This document shows positions 44,828-55,967 of a stretch of 64,000 nucleotides of DNA, piece after piece. The DNA is from Coniella vitis. Lineage: Eukaryota > Ascomycota > Sordariomycetes > Diaporthales > Schizoparmaceae. A program made the translations under genes and the position numbers. The stretch is taken from positions 1-64,000 of the forward strand of contig WUJK01000007.1 in the NCBI GenBank assembly GCA_011317545.1, read 5' to 3'. Each line of letters starts with the position of its first letter. The stretch's first letter is position 1. Below the pieces are notes generated by a model. The model searched no databases, was not told the DNA's origin, and saw only the letters and a list, made by a program, of their open reading frames with translations.

Positions 44828-46432
44828 CTAGTCCCTTTCACTGAAAAACTCGACCAATTCCTGAGCCATACCCTCCGTATCCCCTGCCCGCCCTCTGGTC
44901 AAACTCTTGAGAGCTTCCTTCGCGGGTACTCTCGCTGAACGCATGCCGGCAATTTCCAGCTCCATGAGCTCTCGGTTAGTTCTCCCCCAGACATTACCGT
45001 CCCAACGTCTACTGACCAATAACACTCCCGTGTCCGCGATGTCGAGACTGTCTATACAGATAAAGTATCTCGTATCGAAATTCTCAACGAACCGGTTCTC
45101 ACGGCAAATCATCGGAAATTTCCGCACAGCTTCGTCGAAGTTCTCCGCCGAGCCATTGAACTCTTCGCGGACCACAAGCTCCTGATCGTATACCAGCTGC
45201 TCCTGGCTATACTCCTGCTTATAGGGAACTCCGGAGTAGAGCAGGTCAGCCCCGAAACCCCACCCCTCTCCGGGCGTGTTATACTGGCACACGGAAAACT
45301 TTGGCCTCCTGCGCGCAGCTTCCGACGGCCACGCTGCATCACCGTTTGCGATTGTCAGGAATGGACTCTGTAGACCGTATTGGCAGTTATACGCCAGGCG
45401 GACCGTCGAACTGGAATCCAAAGCGGCGGCCAGCGCCGCGCCCATCTCGGTGAGTGCGTTTTTGTTGCGTGGCATAGCCTCGTGCGTCAGACCTGCCCAA
45501 TCGAGGCGTACCATAAGCATTCCGTTCTCAACGGGGTCGGGTGTATCGACGACGAGAAACATTATCTGGTGGAGCCATTTGTTTCTAGCACAGCGTAAGG
45601 GATGGAGTGCGGCTGCTTGAGCTACTAAATCGTTGCTCCCCAAGGAAGAGGCGGATAGTGACGGGGTTAGGGAGGCCTGAATCCGGCAACTGTAATGTTC
45701 CGGCGTCTTATAGCGGATCAATGGCTCGAGCTGCTCAAGAACATCGTCTGGTTGAAGCTCGGAGTGGATATATATTGGGACGCAGGCTCCCATTACACTG
45801 CCTTCCTTTGGAGGTGGTGGTCCACCAAGGTCGTTATCATCACCGGATTCTGGGTCAATGTAGTTTGGGCCATCGCCATCATCTCCATCTCCTTGGTGGG
45901 CATCTCCACCTGCGTCGTTGAGGTCGTCGTCGTCGTCGTCGTCGTCGTCCGCGCTGCCAGCTTCCAATTCGTAATTCGACTTTAATTCGGCCCAATCTGA
46001 ATTGCCCACCTGAATATTGATAACACTAAGACCAGAATCCTCGGCTTTGATGAAAAAGGAATCCACGTTGCCGCCCTCGCCCTCCTCATCGTCCAGAGTA
46101 ACCACCAGAACCCCTTTCCTTCGCCAGTTCTCCGAGACGACCACGATGAAGTGCTTGGGATCAAACTCAAGATCGGTGTCTTGTGCCCGCTGCTCAACAT
46201 GGTGGTCAAAAACCGCCCGAAGCGGTCGTCCGACGAATCTAGGCTGCGGGCTAACACGAACACTGGTGTTGGGTTCATTGCCAGTCTCGACACACTCAGA
46301 CTCGCAGGCCTGGCGAACTTGCTGGAGCTCATCTTCAGTAAGGTCGACGAGCGTGAAGATTGCTACGGGAAGCAGGTCCATAGCGTTGAAACGGGCCTCT
46401 GAAGGCCACTGCGATGGTAGGGAAAGATCCAT
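44828..46432 (-). CDS. Acidic protein with three related modules, function unknown
   Basis: An intact single exon of 534 residues. Three parts share a pattern of a hydrophobic strand ending in an acidic residue, a short gap, then a Gly-Val/Met-Leu strand: FIVVVSENWRRKGVLVVTLD near 103, FLVVDTPDPVENGMLMVRLD near 317 and YFICIDSLDIADTGVLLVSR near 458. Each is preceded by a polar region with conserved Arg or Asn. Between modules 1 and 2 lies a highly acidic linker with nine Asp in a row, coded by a GAC repeat (about 45923-45949), followed by a PPPP stretch. There is no signal peptide or membrane segment. It resembles fungal proteins annotated DUF6924, but I am not certain of that label. It is probably cytosolic; its role is unknown. 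Confidence 0.72.
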   Translation of the reverse strand: MDLSLPSQWPSEARFNAMDLLPVAIFTLVDLTEDELQQVRQACESECVETGNEPNTSVRVSPQPRFVGRPLRAVFDHHVEQRAQDTDLEFDPKHFIVVVSENWRRKGVLVVTLDDEEGEGGNVDSFFIKAEDSGLSVINIQVGNSDWAELKSNYELEAGSADDDDDDDDDLNDAGGDAHQGDGDDGDGPNYIDPESGDDNDLGGPPPPKEGSVMGACVPIYIHSELQPDDVLEQLEPLIRYKTPEHYSCRIQASLTPSLSASSLGSNDLVAQAAALHPLRCARNKWLHQIMFLVVDTPDPVENGMLMVRLDWAGLTHEAMPRNKNALTEMGAALAAALDSSSTVRLAYNCQYGLQSPFLTIANGDAAWPSEAARRRPKFSVCQYNTPGEGWGFGADLLYSGVPYKQEYSQEQLVYDQELVVREEFNGSAENFDEAVRKFPMICRENRFVENFDTRYFICIDSLDIADTGVLLVSRRWDGNVWGRTNRELMELEIAGMRSARVPAKEALKSLTRGRAGDTEGMAQELVEFFSERD

Positions 46433-47725
46433 GCTTTGGGGATTGAAGATTCAGAATGAGGAATGAAATGGCGGGGTTTCTTGCAGAGACTTTTAGTTCC
46501 GATGGCACTAGACCGGACTTGAGGAGTATTTGAATGTTCCTGCCACGTGCGGTTTGCACTTCGATGGAAGAAGTAGAATAATAAGTCAGGCCTGGTGAGA
46601 AACGAGACAGACCACGTCGAGGCCGCCTGTAGCAGAATATGCAGCAATGCGTCGGTCAGCACTTGTGGATCCTGCAGATCCTCCTCATATTCTTCTGCAA
46701 GACAACGGATGATAATCTGACTCAACCGCCCCAGGACCCCAAATATGCAAATAGAACCAATAGTACTTTTATTTTGTTTAAAAAAAAAATTTTATGTAGC
46801 ACAAAAGGTTTATAAATAAGCTTAATTACGCACAAGACAACCCACTTAATCGAGCAACTAGGTATTATTTACACAACCTTGAACCTCAATCAGCCCAGAG
46901 ATGATCATGCAAGTAAGTTGGGGACTAAAGTAATACACATAAGCTTGGCACTTCACGGCCAAATCAAAGAGAAGTTAATATCTTTAGAAGGTAGGGTGGC
47001 CTCGACTCAGTTGTCTAGGCTTAGGTATTGTCAGCTCGGTCTTGTTGCACGGAATCTTCCTGCGAGGGAATTTACGATGTATTTCCGAGACTGTTTTGAA
47101 GTCTATTTTGGATCTGGCTCAACAATTCAACAACGCTGAGTACAAAACAGCGTTGATGGCGATGACAGTCCACTAAAGCCACTCCAGACTTATTTTGGTG
47201 TCCCTGAGTATGTCAGAATTGAGACCACGCATTCTACGGGCTAACTATTTTTGAATCATAATCTGTAGATTCACTTCGTCTAGCAAAGGAACCCAAATTC
47301 GAGGTTACAGAACGGCTGTGACTCGTGGCTTACAGACTTGGTATCACATCTCTCAGCAGCGTTTCACCCTGCTAAACTTTTTATAGACATCGCTGGCAGC
47401 CATGCAAGGGCAAGAGAGCCAAGAATGGCTTCGAGGGGGTTCGTTTGAATGAACCTTCTCTAGTTCTTAGATCAGCCTCGTGATGGTGGGACGCATGGCC
47501 GAAGAGGCGTCGAGTATGGTCTCTCACGAGGCATGAAGCACCAACATATGTTCAGCTTTTGCTCAAGTATTCACCAACACAATCGTATAAGTAGACAGTA
47601 GGGTCTTTGTTATTCATTGCTGGAACTCACACTCTCAGTACACAGTAGATCACCTTCTTACCAGACACACACAGCTTAACTACATTTCACTGATAATCTA
47701 CATTCAACAACATTCATTATCCAAT
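46433..47725. other. Intergenic, no gene seen
   Basis: This 1.3 kb lies between two divergent genes. ORFs of 74-120 codons at 46335-46725 lack recognisable features. The last 150 bp are the promoter and leader of the nuclease gene. Confidence 0.45.
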
Positions 47726-48690
47726 ATGCTTAGCAAAGTTCTCTTCATCAGCCTCCTGGGCCTTGCCACAGCCATACCGTCCCCCGCAACGCTCGAGGGC
47801 AGAAATGCGAAAATCCTCGAGTTCAAATGTGGCAATATGAAAGACGTGTGCGACAATATGTGCTGTGGTGTGTCATGAAAAACTATCTTTCTCTCCAACT
47901 CGGTAGTAATACATAGCTGATCATGCATTTCCTAGCTGCTTCCGGCCCCCGTGGGATTGGTCTGGGCTTGACATATGACGCGAGCAAGGACGATAGTCAA
48001 ATCAAGCGCAACCGCCGCAAGCAAGCAGGCTGCATCGACACAGGCGGCAACCACTGCTCCGTGAAAAAGTCCAAGATCTCGGGCATGTCATGCGACGAGT
48101 ACCCGTTTGCCTCCACATCACCACAGAATGGCAAAACGACCCGCATCAGTCGTTGTGTAAAAGCAAGATCCAACAATTCACAGGGCGGACAGATAGCAGG
48201 CTTCATCAAGAAGGCCTCCAAAGGCACCAAGTTCACAGTCGCTTTCGACAGCAGTTATACTTGTAATGTCAGAACAGCGTGCGCGGCTGCTGGGCCCGAC
48301 ACCCAGGGCACCGGTAGCACTGCTGTTGCTGCTGACGTTGCCTGTGACGGAACTGATGGAGATGATGAGGATGACACAAGTTCGACCTATCCCGCTTCGT
48401 GTTCTGCTAAGCGTGATTTTGAGTGGGAGAACTCAATGCTTAGCAAGAGGTACCTTCTCAGCAATGGAGAGGTGATCAATGTCCCTGGCGGAGCAACCAT
48501 TGGTCAGCAGGTGTCGTCAGTGGTGCCGCTGAATGAGACTCTGTGGGACGAGCAGACGCTTGGCTTTGGAAGCCCGTTGGAGTCAAGAGCTTTTGGCGAG
48601 GATCAGGATCAGGAGGTCGAAGACTATGACTGGATGCTCCCCAACTTAAAGGTTGTTCGCTCGCACATAGTTGCTGAGCTGTCTGAGTGA
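47726..48690 (+). CDS. Secreted deoxyribonuclease, NucA/NucB domain
   Basis: Two exons, 47726-47867 and 47936-48690, with intron 47868-47935 (donor GTGTGT, acceptor CCTAG), give 298 residues. The first 17 or so residues (MLSKVLFISLLGLATAIPS) form a signal peptide with a plausible cleavage at Ala. The NucA/NucB core has the catalytic-region motif SCDEYPFAST (C100, D101, E102, Y103) and, further on, NNSQGGQIAGFIKK, the N-x-x-Q-G element. Paired Cys residues (C80, C88 and others) suggest disulphides, as expected outside the cell. The C-terminal third is not part of the domain and has Lys-Arg sites (SAKRD, LSKRY) that Kex2 could cut, and an acidic tail. It likely degrades extracellular DNA; a role in nutrition, competition or host interaction is inference. 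Confidence 0.85.
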
Positions 48691-50291
48691 TGTTGGATTT
48701 GTGAAGGGGGGTGCAATAGCCGAATTGTTTTGTGGCACGGTAGGTGAGGGGCTTTATAAATTGAGTTTCGAATAGGCGTTTATGTAGAGAGGTTGTGTCT
48801 AGGTGGCAGGTGCTTTTGTATTATCTAGCGTTAAAGAGTTGAATATTACAACTTGATAAAAGATTTTGTATCGGTAAATTGATTCAGTAGAGGCTACTTA
48901 AATATAGGAGGTAAGGCCTTGCTCATAAAACAAGCCCTACGAGAAGATCCCCACTATCACGGGCCTGTTAATAAGATAACGGCTTTGACATATAAGGCCA
49001 TGGCCGTAACGAGCATTTCTTAGCCCAGGTCGACTGGTTCCGACCCTTCGAAATAAGACATTAAGCGAGGATCGAATTACCACACATAATAGTCCGCTCT
49101 CTGGAATGAAAGAATAAAAGACACGTAAATGATTAATGTCTACTATATTATTAGATATTACTCCAAAAAGGATAAAAACCAAAAGGCGCATCGCTCTGGC
49201 CATTCAAATATTGCCGTCAGCGCAAAGCCGATTTGTTAGCTCTATCTAGAAGCTAGTCTTAAATTATAAAGATTATCTAGGTCTATAATTCTCAGCTTAT
49301 TCTAAATAGCAAATCGGGTAGCGGCGCGCCTAATAAGAGGCCTGGTCAGAGTTATAAGGACGAATTCCAGCTGTACGATATCTTTGCAGCCTTATATATT
49401 GGGCCCGAGTTGGTCTTTACCCTATATGAGGGCGTTAATTTTAGGGAGAAAAAGTTTCTAGAGGTGATAGACCCTTCAACAACGGAGAGAAAGGACCACC
49501 CACATATGTATTATCCCTTAATAATCCAGACTTGTGATGGGGATAAGCAATATGTACGTTGAGCGGGAAATTGAGTCTTTGAATCGACAAAACTGCGGGC
49601 AATCAGTCTGTTTGTGATGCTGCTAGGTTTCTTTTAAGAAAAGTGCTTACCATGGCCCACAAAGGCGCATCTCTCTACCCTCTGCTCGCTTGAATAGTAG
49701 CTGTAAGCTGAAATACGCAAAGTCCCCATATTGGTGCTAGATTATTTCGGCTGCGATGTTAGATGATGGATAAAGAAACATAGGCGCCAACTTGGACTAA
49801 GAAGAGCAGAAAAGCGCTAATATATCTACTGTTCTACGTACTGTTATGGAGAGCGAGAAATCATTCGGCCCGGGGACGCGGAGCGTAAGGCTACCTTGGC
49901 CTGCTTAACTAATAACTAGAGTTTACCGGCCAATGATACAGCGTCATCATTCGTCCGTTCTACGGAGCGGGGGGGCGGCCTCAAGTGCTATCGTGCCACA
50001 TGCCACCGAAAATTGTTAATTAGCTATGGACTGCCGCCTCCATACATTGCAGTCTTAAGAACAACAATCGCCTTCGACCGCACACACTGCGCGACGCTCA
50101 TTGCTGAAATTAGGAGGATAAACACTGAAAGGGCTAACAGCTACACAAGACGCGGACATCCTTTTATCGGAAGCTTTACTGATATCCGAATCATAACGGA
50201 GCTTGAAACACCAACACCGCGAGTTCGTTGTTCAAGTCAGAGAGCGTTGGTTAAGCTACAATAGGCGAATCGCCCGCCCCAGAGCTGCCGG
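48691..50291. other. Intergenic, no gene seen
   Basis: A 1.6-kb stretch with mixed composition. AT-rich patches around 49210-49440 have few TG/CA dinucleotides and may include a short RIPed remnant, but no element is identifiable. No RNA gene was recognised. Confidence 0.4.
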
Positions 50292-51562
50292 ATGCGTGGT
50301 CACAGCAAGTCGCGTCACGGTTGCAAACAATGCAAGACGAGGAAAGTCAAAGTGCGTATATCTCGATGATATCCAGCGAAGAGAAATCTCCATGCTGGTA
50401 AGTTTGCTATGCTAATGAGTCTCTTTGCCGTTAGTGTGACGAGACCCTGCCATGTTGCCATCGCTGCTCCCGTCGCAATCAGCGCTGTTCATATCTCGAG
50501 GATCATAGTACCTCACTGCCATCATCGAATCAGCATAACAAGAGTACAACTTCCACATATTTCCCGGAAAACAGAAGTAGTGATCAGGTCCAGCAGGCCC
50601 CACTAGCTACTAGTTCAGCGCCGTATCTGAAGGACATTGAACTTGTTCACCTATTTCTCACGGAGACCTACAAGACTCTCTGGGGTAGAACCACAGGGCA
50701 AATCCTTTGGCGCGAAGCTATTTTTGAGGAAGCTCTCAATTATCCAGCTTTGCTGGATGGTATTCTTGCCACAGCCGCACTGCACAAGGTTCGCCTTTCT
50801 CCGTCAAACGAGGTCCGATTTAAGTCGATTGCATTACAAAAGCAGAGAAAGGCTTTAGAAGGTCTGATTCAGCTCCTCCATTCCTTGAATGCGGAGAGCT
50901 GCAAGGTTATACTACCTCTGTCAATGCTCGTTTCAGTCTGGGCGTTTGCATCGAGGAGCCTTCCTGACGAGCTCGGTATCCTACATATATTGGACTTAAC
51001 GGGCTCCGCTATCCCGTCCGAGCCGCCACATGCTGTCAGGTCTACACTTGACCAGTTTATTGAGCTGGTTCGGAGGATCCAGCCTGTACAATTGGTAGTG
51101 AAGGAAGGCTGGCCGTGGATCTTGGGCGGTAGATACTCCGAGTTTACGCGTACGCCCAACGAGCGTGACTTGCCCGAGCTCTCTGAAGAAGTGTCCATGG
51201 CAATTGCGGAGCTGGAATTCAATCTGCAAGAGACCGAGAACCTTCCACCGGGTTTGATCGAACTGGAGTCGAGGAACAGTATTAGATTCATGTTTCGAGT
51301 ATCCAGGTGTCCGGAATGGGCGGAACGTATCCTGGGCTGGCCTATGGCTCTGTCTCCGAGCTTCTTGCAACACCTACAAAGCAGGGACCCCACGGCCCTA
51401 ACACTAGTGGGGTACTGGGCAGTCTGTTTAAATGCTCTGCGACACCGTTGGTGGATGCATGGATGGCAAGAAGCCCTGTTAGATGATGTAAGTGCATGCG
51501 TGGAGGGAAGATGGGCCAAACTATTGGAGTGGCCGAAATTGTATCTGGGTGGTAACACTTGA
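50292..51562 (+). CDS. Zn2Cys6 transcription factor (short type)
   Basis: Exon 1 50292-50351 and exon 2 50435-51562, intron 50352-50434 (donor GTGCGT, branch GCTAAT, acceptor TTAG), joining in phase 0 to 395 residues. The Zn2Cys6 cluster is split by the intron: C11, C14, C21, C28, C31 and C38, spaced C-x2-C-x6-C-x6-C-x2-C-x6-C. A Ser/Thr/Gln-rich linker follows, then a regulatory region with YLKDIELVHLFLTETYKTLW, PALLDGILATAALHKVRL and QKQRKALEGL, the layout of short fungal C6 factors related to the sterol regulator group. It should bind CGG half-sites in the nucleus; targets are unknown. Its 3' end faces the RTA1 gene. Confidence 0.87.
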
Positions 51563-51924
51563 TCCTCATGTGTACATATACGGATTCTTAACACCTCTTG
51601 GGGTTTGATGTTATTCGATCGAGGGGATTCAATATGGTCGTACAATGTTAGACGAAATTTACGATGGCTTGTGAAGCTAAGCCTTTCGGCATAGGAACTA
51701 AATTTTGTCTTTTTCGTGAAGAATGTGGGATTGCAGCGACAACCATATATCCTGGACCAATATGCCGCACCCAATTATTCTTTGCCCCCCCAGCAACTAA
51801 ATTTTCATTGCATCCCCATGACGTCCATACCAAGTCAAGCGTGGTGATACTGGATTACGTTGTCCGCCCCCGATAGCTTCTCGGTTCTCGCTGTTTAATT
51901 TTGGCTTGACGTGTCCCGATAGAG
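51563..51924. other. Convergent spacer
   Basis: This 360-bp gap separates the 3' ends of the C6 factor (+) and the RTA1 gene (-). It holds no gene. Confidence 0.5.
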
Positions 51925-52962
51925 TCATGCTTGTTGAAGCAGAATGCTGTCGCTGTCACGATTTAAAGGTTTACCCTCTCCTTTTCTCGTTGTCCTCATT
52001 ATTGGATAAAAATAGCCCGGGTGGAAGATCATTAGAGCAATGCAGGCCAGAGCAATCATTCTAAGGGCAGTGAACTAGTCAGCGTTATGACAGTATTAGA
52101 ATGTACGGACACCAATGAAGAGGCTTACAATCCATCCAGAGCTAGAAACTCTGCTTCTTTCCGCATCAGCGGATTTCCCCAGCCCCCAGCCATTTCCGGT
52201 AATCTAAGCATAGCGTGTTAGCTGTCGTCAAGGGCGAGCTCTCAATCGGAGGTGACTCTACCTGTAGATACATCGAATTAGGACCGTCAAATAGGCAAAG
52301 ACCACGGCGCACTGGAAAACAATTCCGTTCGTATATATCGACTGAGCAGTAGTCTCTGTAGACTTGGCCGCCCTCCTTGACTTGTGGCGGTTCCAAGTAT
52401 ACTCAGCGGCCAGTAGCCCACAGATAACCATTGTGCCCACCTGAAAGGCAATACCCGCAATCATGATATCGTCTCCGGTGTTCAGGAGCTCTGGATGAGA
52501 GCTGCCTGTAGAGGCCAGCCCGCCACCGATGCCCTGCATGGCAATGGAGCCGATGTCGCAACCGACAAAGACCCACGTGTAAAGATGGGGCTTCAAGCGT
52601 GAGTATTCGGGCCCATTGGAGCGTACCACATGCTTGAGCGTCAGGTATATGCCTGCGGCAATGAAAGTCGGCGCGATTATCAGGCATACTATCTGCCTTT
52701 CGAAGCCTCCTTGGTCCCAAGGGTTGCTGTGCATAGATATGCGCCCCGAGTAGCCAATGACTTCCATCAGGGCACCGAGGGCGATAGTGATTGAATATGA
52801 GTATACCTTGGTGACAAAGCAGGCAATAATCTGCGCAGCGCAAACGGTTGCAAAAACGGCCATCAGAACCGCATTAACGCCCAGATTGGGAAAGTAGCCA
52901 TAAGTTGTGGCCTCGACAGGACACTGAGGCGTGACTTGTGTACAATTTGCGAACGTCGACAT
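51925..52962 (-). CDS. RTA1-like membrane protein (lipid-translocating exporter family)
   Basis: Three exons: 52962-52262, 52203-52129 and 52060-51925, with introns of 58 and 68 bp, give 303 residues. Seven hydrophobic segments can be counted. Family motifs seen: YGYFPNLGVNAVLMAVF at the first segment, EVIGYSGRI after the third, FIAAGIYLTLKHVV, FVGCDIGSIAMQGIGGG and, across the first intron, RCIYR|LPEMAGGWGNPLMRKE, followed by the last segment ending IFHPG. RTA1 proteins are fungal plasma membrane or ER proteins implicated in resistance to toxic lipids and sterol-acting drugs. The short tail is basic, then polar. The gene is intact. The opposing neighbour is a C6 regulator of a type that includes sterol regulators, which makes co-regulation worth considering, but the sequence does not prove it. 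Confidence 0.93.
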
Positions 52963-55900
52963 GGTGAATATGAAGGAACTGCACTCGTACAGTCAATTCG
53001 AATCTGGGGAGACACAGATATTGTTGTCTCTGGAGATGAAAGTGATGGCGCAAGTGTTTCTCAAATCAATGCAACATTTTTAAGTACTGTCCTGCGGCAG
53101 ACATTATTTACTCCTATTATATTATGTATGCGTTCAAATGATGCTCTCTTCCATTTGCTAGCGCCAAATCATCTTTGTTCGACGGTCCGCCACCGCGTCT
53201 CACGACCCTTTACGTATGCGGCTCAAGCGCACTAGAAGACCGTCCTATGCGAGGGTGGATGCGAGATAAATGCGAGGTATTTAACCTCTTTTGGTTAAGT
53301 GTCCGAGCCCATACCCGTGGCTTCCGGGACCATGAGTATTAGTAAGAGGTCAGAGTGGGGCTTGCCTGAGCACAGCTTTAGTCTTAGACCAGCCAGGTGT
53401 CATGTTGTTTTTATTTCGTTACCTTTCCTCCAAGCTTCTCTCGGCATGAGGTACTAGTGATAGGAACATTACGCAACATGCGAGATTGTGGAATCTTGCT
53501 GGCTTGGCGAACAGCACGTAGTGCTAAAGACGATTACGATAATGAATGTGCGGAAACGAGCTATCGCTTCACGCACAACTGCGCTCAATCCCGTGGCTGC
53601 GGTGCGCAGGAATTGGGCGCGCGGAAAAAGTGCTAAGAATATACTAACAGTTAAGTGCACACAAATGTTGCAATTTACAGTAAAAACGGGTGGCATGTTT
53701 AACTATTAGTCAGTACTACAGCAAGTTTTGCGGGCCGTTTTGGTTGCATGGACTAACGGCTTGACTGCACAATGTGGATGCTGAGCTGTAGTATATATGT
53801 TAAGAATATATTAAAATATTAAGACAAGTGGTGACGAATGGGCTGCTACACATGGCATAGAATTCTGAACTGAATCGAATAAAAGTGTGTACAAAAGGAA
53901 GGAAAGAGTGTATTATTATTATGGTTTTTCTTTTTTTTTTTCCTGTTTTTCTTTATATTATGTATTTTCGACGAAAAAAGGGCAGTTGTACTTGGCGATT
54001 TGAATGCCGGCACAAAACTGTTTTGTTAGCTTACATAATTATTAATAGGGGCGGGGACAAAGCCATAGTCAGGGTTAGGAGCAACCGGGCATCCCGGACA
54101 TCATTTATTTCGAGAGACGATTCAAATCGCCTTGCATGTGTTCATATTCCTGCGGAATAGTGTTTCATCCAGTCATATCCTAGCAATCACACGTGATTTC
54201 AGGCTCCTGGGTCTAAATCGGTTGCCACTGGACTTTGATCTACTGGTAAGATCGAGCGGCAGTGTTGACATTTTCTGTACAATTTGGCTTGGGGACTGGA
54301 AGAGTCTCTGCCACTTCATATTCATGATTATATCAAGGTATACGCGGCACAAGACGTTTCTTCCCTGTTGGCTCCATAGAAAAAGCAACAGGACAAGAGA
54401 ATGAAAAAAAAAAAAAAAGAATGAAAAAAAGAAGCCATGAAACACTGACGCAGACAAAACTTCATTTCAGCATGCGAAAAGCTTGAGGGTAGCTTTCCCA
54501 TGGCTTTCGAGCTTTCTCAAACGACATGGGATTGATGTGATTTCCAGGTGTAAAACTAGGCTCAATGATGCAGGCCTCATAAGTCTTGCTGCTTGTAAGT
54601 AGCCCAACACATTGCCTTCCGATTCTCGTAACGGCGCTGTGTAGCCAACTTTGCTGGACTGCATCCGAGTCTAGTAGACCGTTCTCCCACCGAAGGGGGT
54701 ATAAATGTTGTCGAATCGATGGTGGTCTACCATCAGCCGGCCTTGTTGTTCTTGGCTTTTTCATGGGTTGTAAATAACCTTAGAGTTATCTTTGTATAGC
54801 ACTAGCCCCGATATATCCGGTGATCGGTAAATGCATGATCAGTGCGGCGGTATAAGTAGGCGATACAAATGTTACTGAAAGATTCGGCTTGCCCTTTTTC
54901 CCCGAACTGAAATTCTTTCATCTCCTTTTCAGAAGTCTGCACATAAAATGCATCCGCTCCATGTGTATATCACGAAATTGCGGACAATGTCTTCTTGTAA
55001 ATTTGAGGTCGAAATCCCAACTAAAGTACTCATATACGCCAGCTCAGTTGCTGACCGTCTCAAACCATGTAAATCCTTATGCAACTTTGCGGGGCGTGGA
55101 CTGGGCCCAAATACTGCCCAAAGTTCCTTACGGGAACATTAATCCGGCGTCCATGGCTGGCGATGTGCCTCTCCCGCTGCGGAAGTCCCGTAGGCCAGAG
55201 CCGTCGTGGACGACTTTAGCTACCTAGGTAGCCTTATATGCTAGCGGTAACACCGGGCGGTTAATAAGCTGCTTTTATAGTGCCTGACTCGAACGTTCCA
55301 TACCACACGAAACTCCGAGAGGCTGGCATGGAACTCCGACTTCTCGGATCCTGTACCGGTGTTGTTGTTGAATCCAGGCTTCATTAACATGACTTTCGGC
55401 TCCTTACCAAGGCGGAACGCATCACCCATCAATGCATATCACCTTCAATGCAGGCGATTTTCAGCAACACTGGGGATTCCAAAAGTATGATAGGTCGATA
55501 CTCGATGCATGGTTCTAGTACAATTTGCCGCACAACTCCCAACACGAGACGGTTAGAAACATACCCTCGGAAATTGAAGCAATATAATAAGCTTATTAGT
55601 GAGCAAACTCGAGCGTTGTGTATTGTCCGCCTTCTTTATCTGATGTTATTATCTCCGAACCTCCTTGAGTAGTATGTAGCCTGACTCCTAAATCGCGTTT
55701 GACGGGACGCGAGCATTGAACAGCAGTGGATTGCCGGAGTTTCGTGCACCAGGCCCACACCAACCGAGGTTTGTATTGCAAGCTACGGAGTACCTTGATA
55801 TATAAAGCAAGCTGTATGTATTCTGTAATAGGACGAAAATTTACATTATCCCGATCCAGACATATTAAGAGTTTATACTCACCCACCGGCCCCCCAAGCC

Positions 55901-55967
55901 CGGCCGCGACAGTTTCTTTTGGCCCTAAGTTTCCCTTGACCACCTCCAGCGTCTCAACTTTGCGGCC
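52963..55967. other. Intergenic, no gene seen
   Basis: This 3 kb holds no intact gene. T- and A-rich homopolymer tracts occur near 53931 and at 54404-54418 (15 A). A 100-codon - ORF at 54462-54764 (containing LLTSSKTYEACIIEPSF) looks mildly protein-like but is short and unrecognised. The final 150 bp, GC-rich, lead into the CoA-transferase. Confidence 0.45.

Noticed and set aside
45276..45620. + strand ORFs over the acidic protein gene (44907-46466)
   Set aside because: They are shadows of the long intact - strand ORF, produced by its GC-rich codons.
54462..54764. A 100-codon - strand ORF as a gene
   Set aside because: It is short, without a signal peptide, domain or joining exon. It is mentioned only within the intergenic entry.
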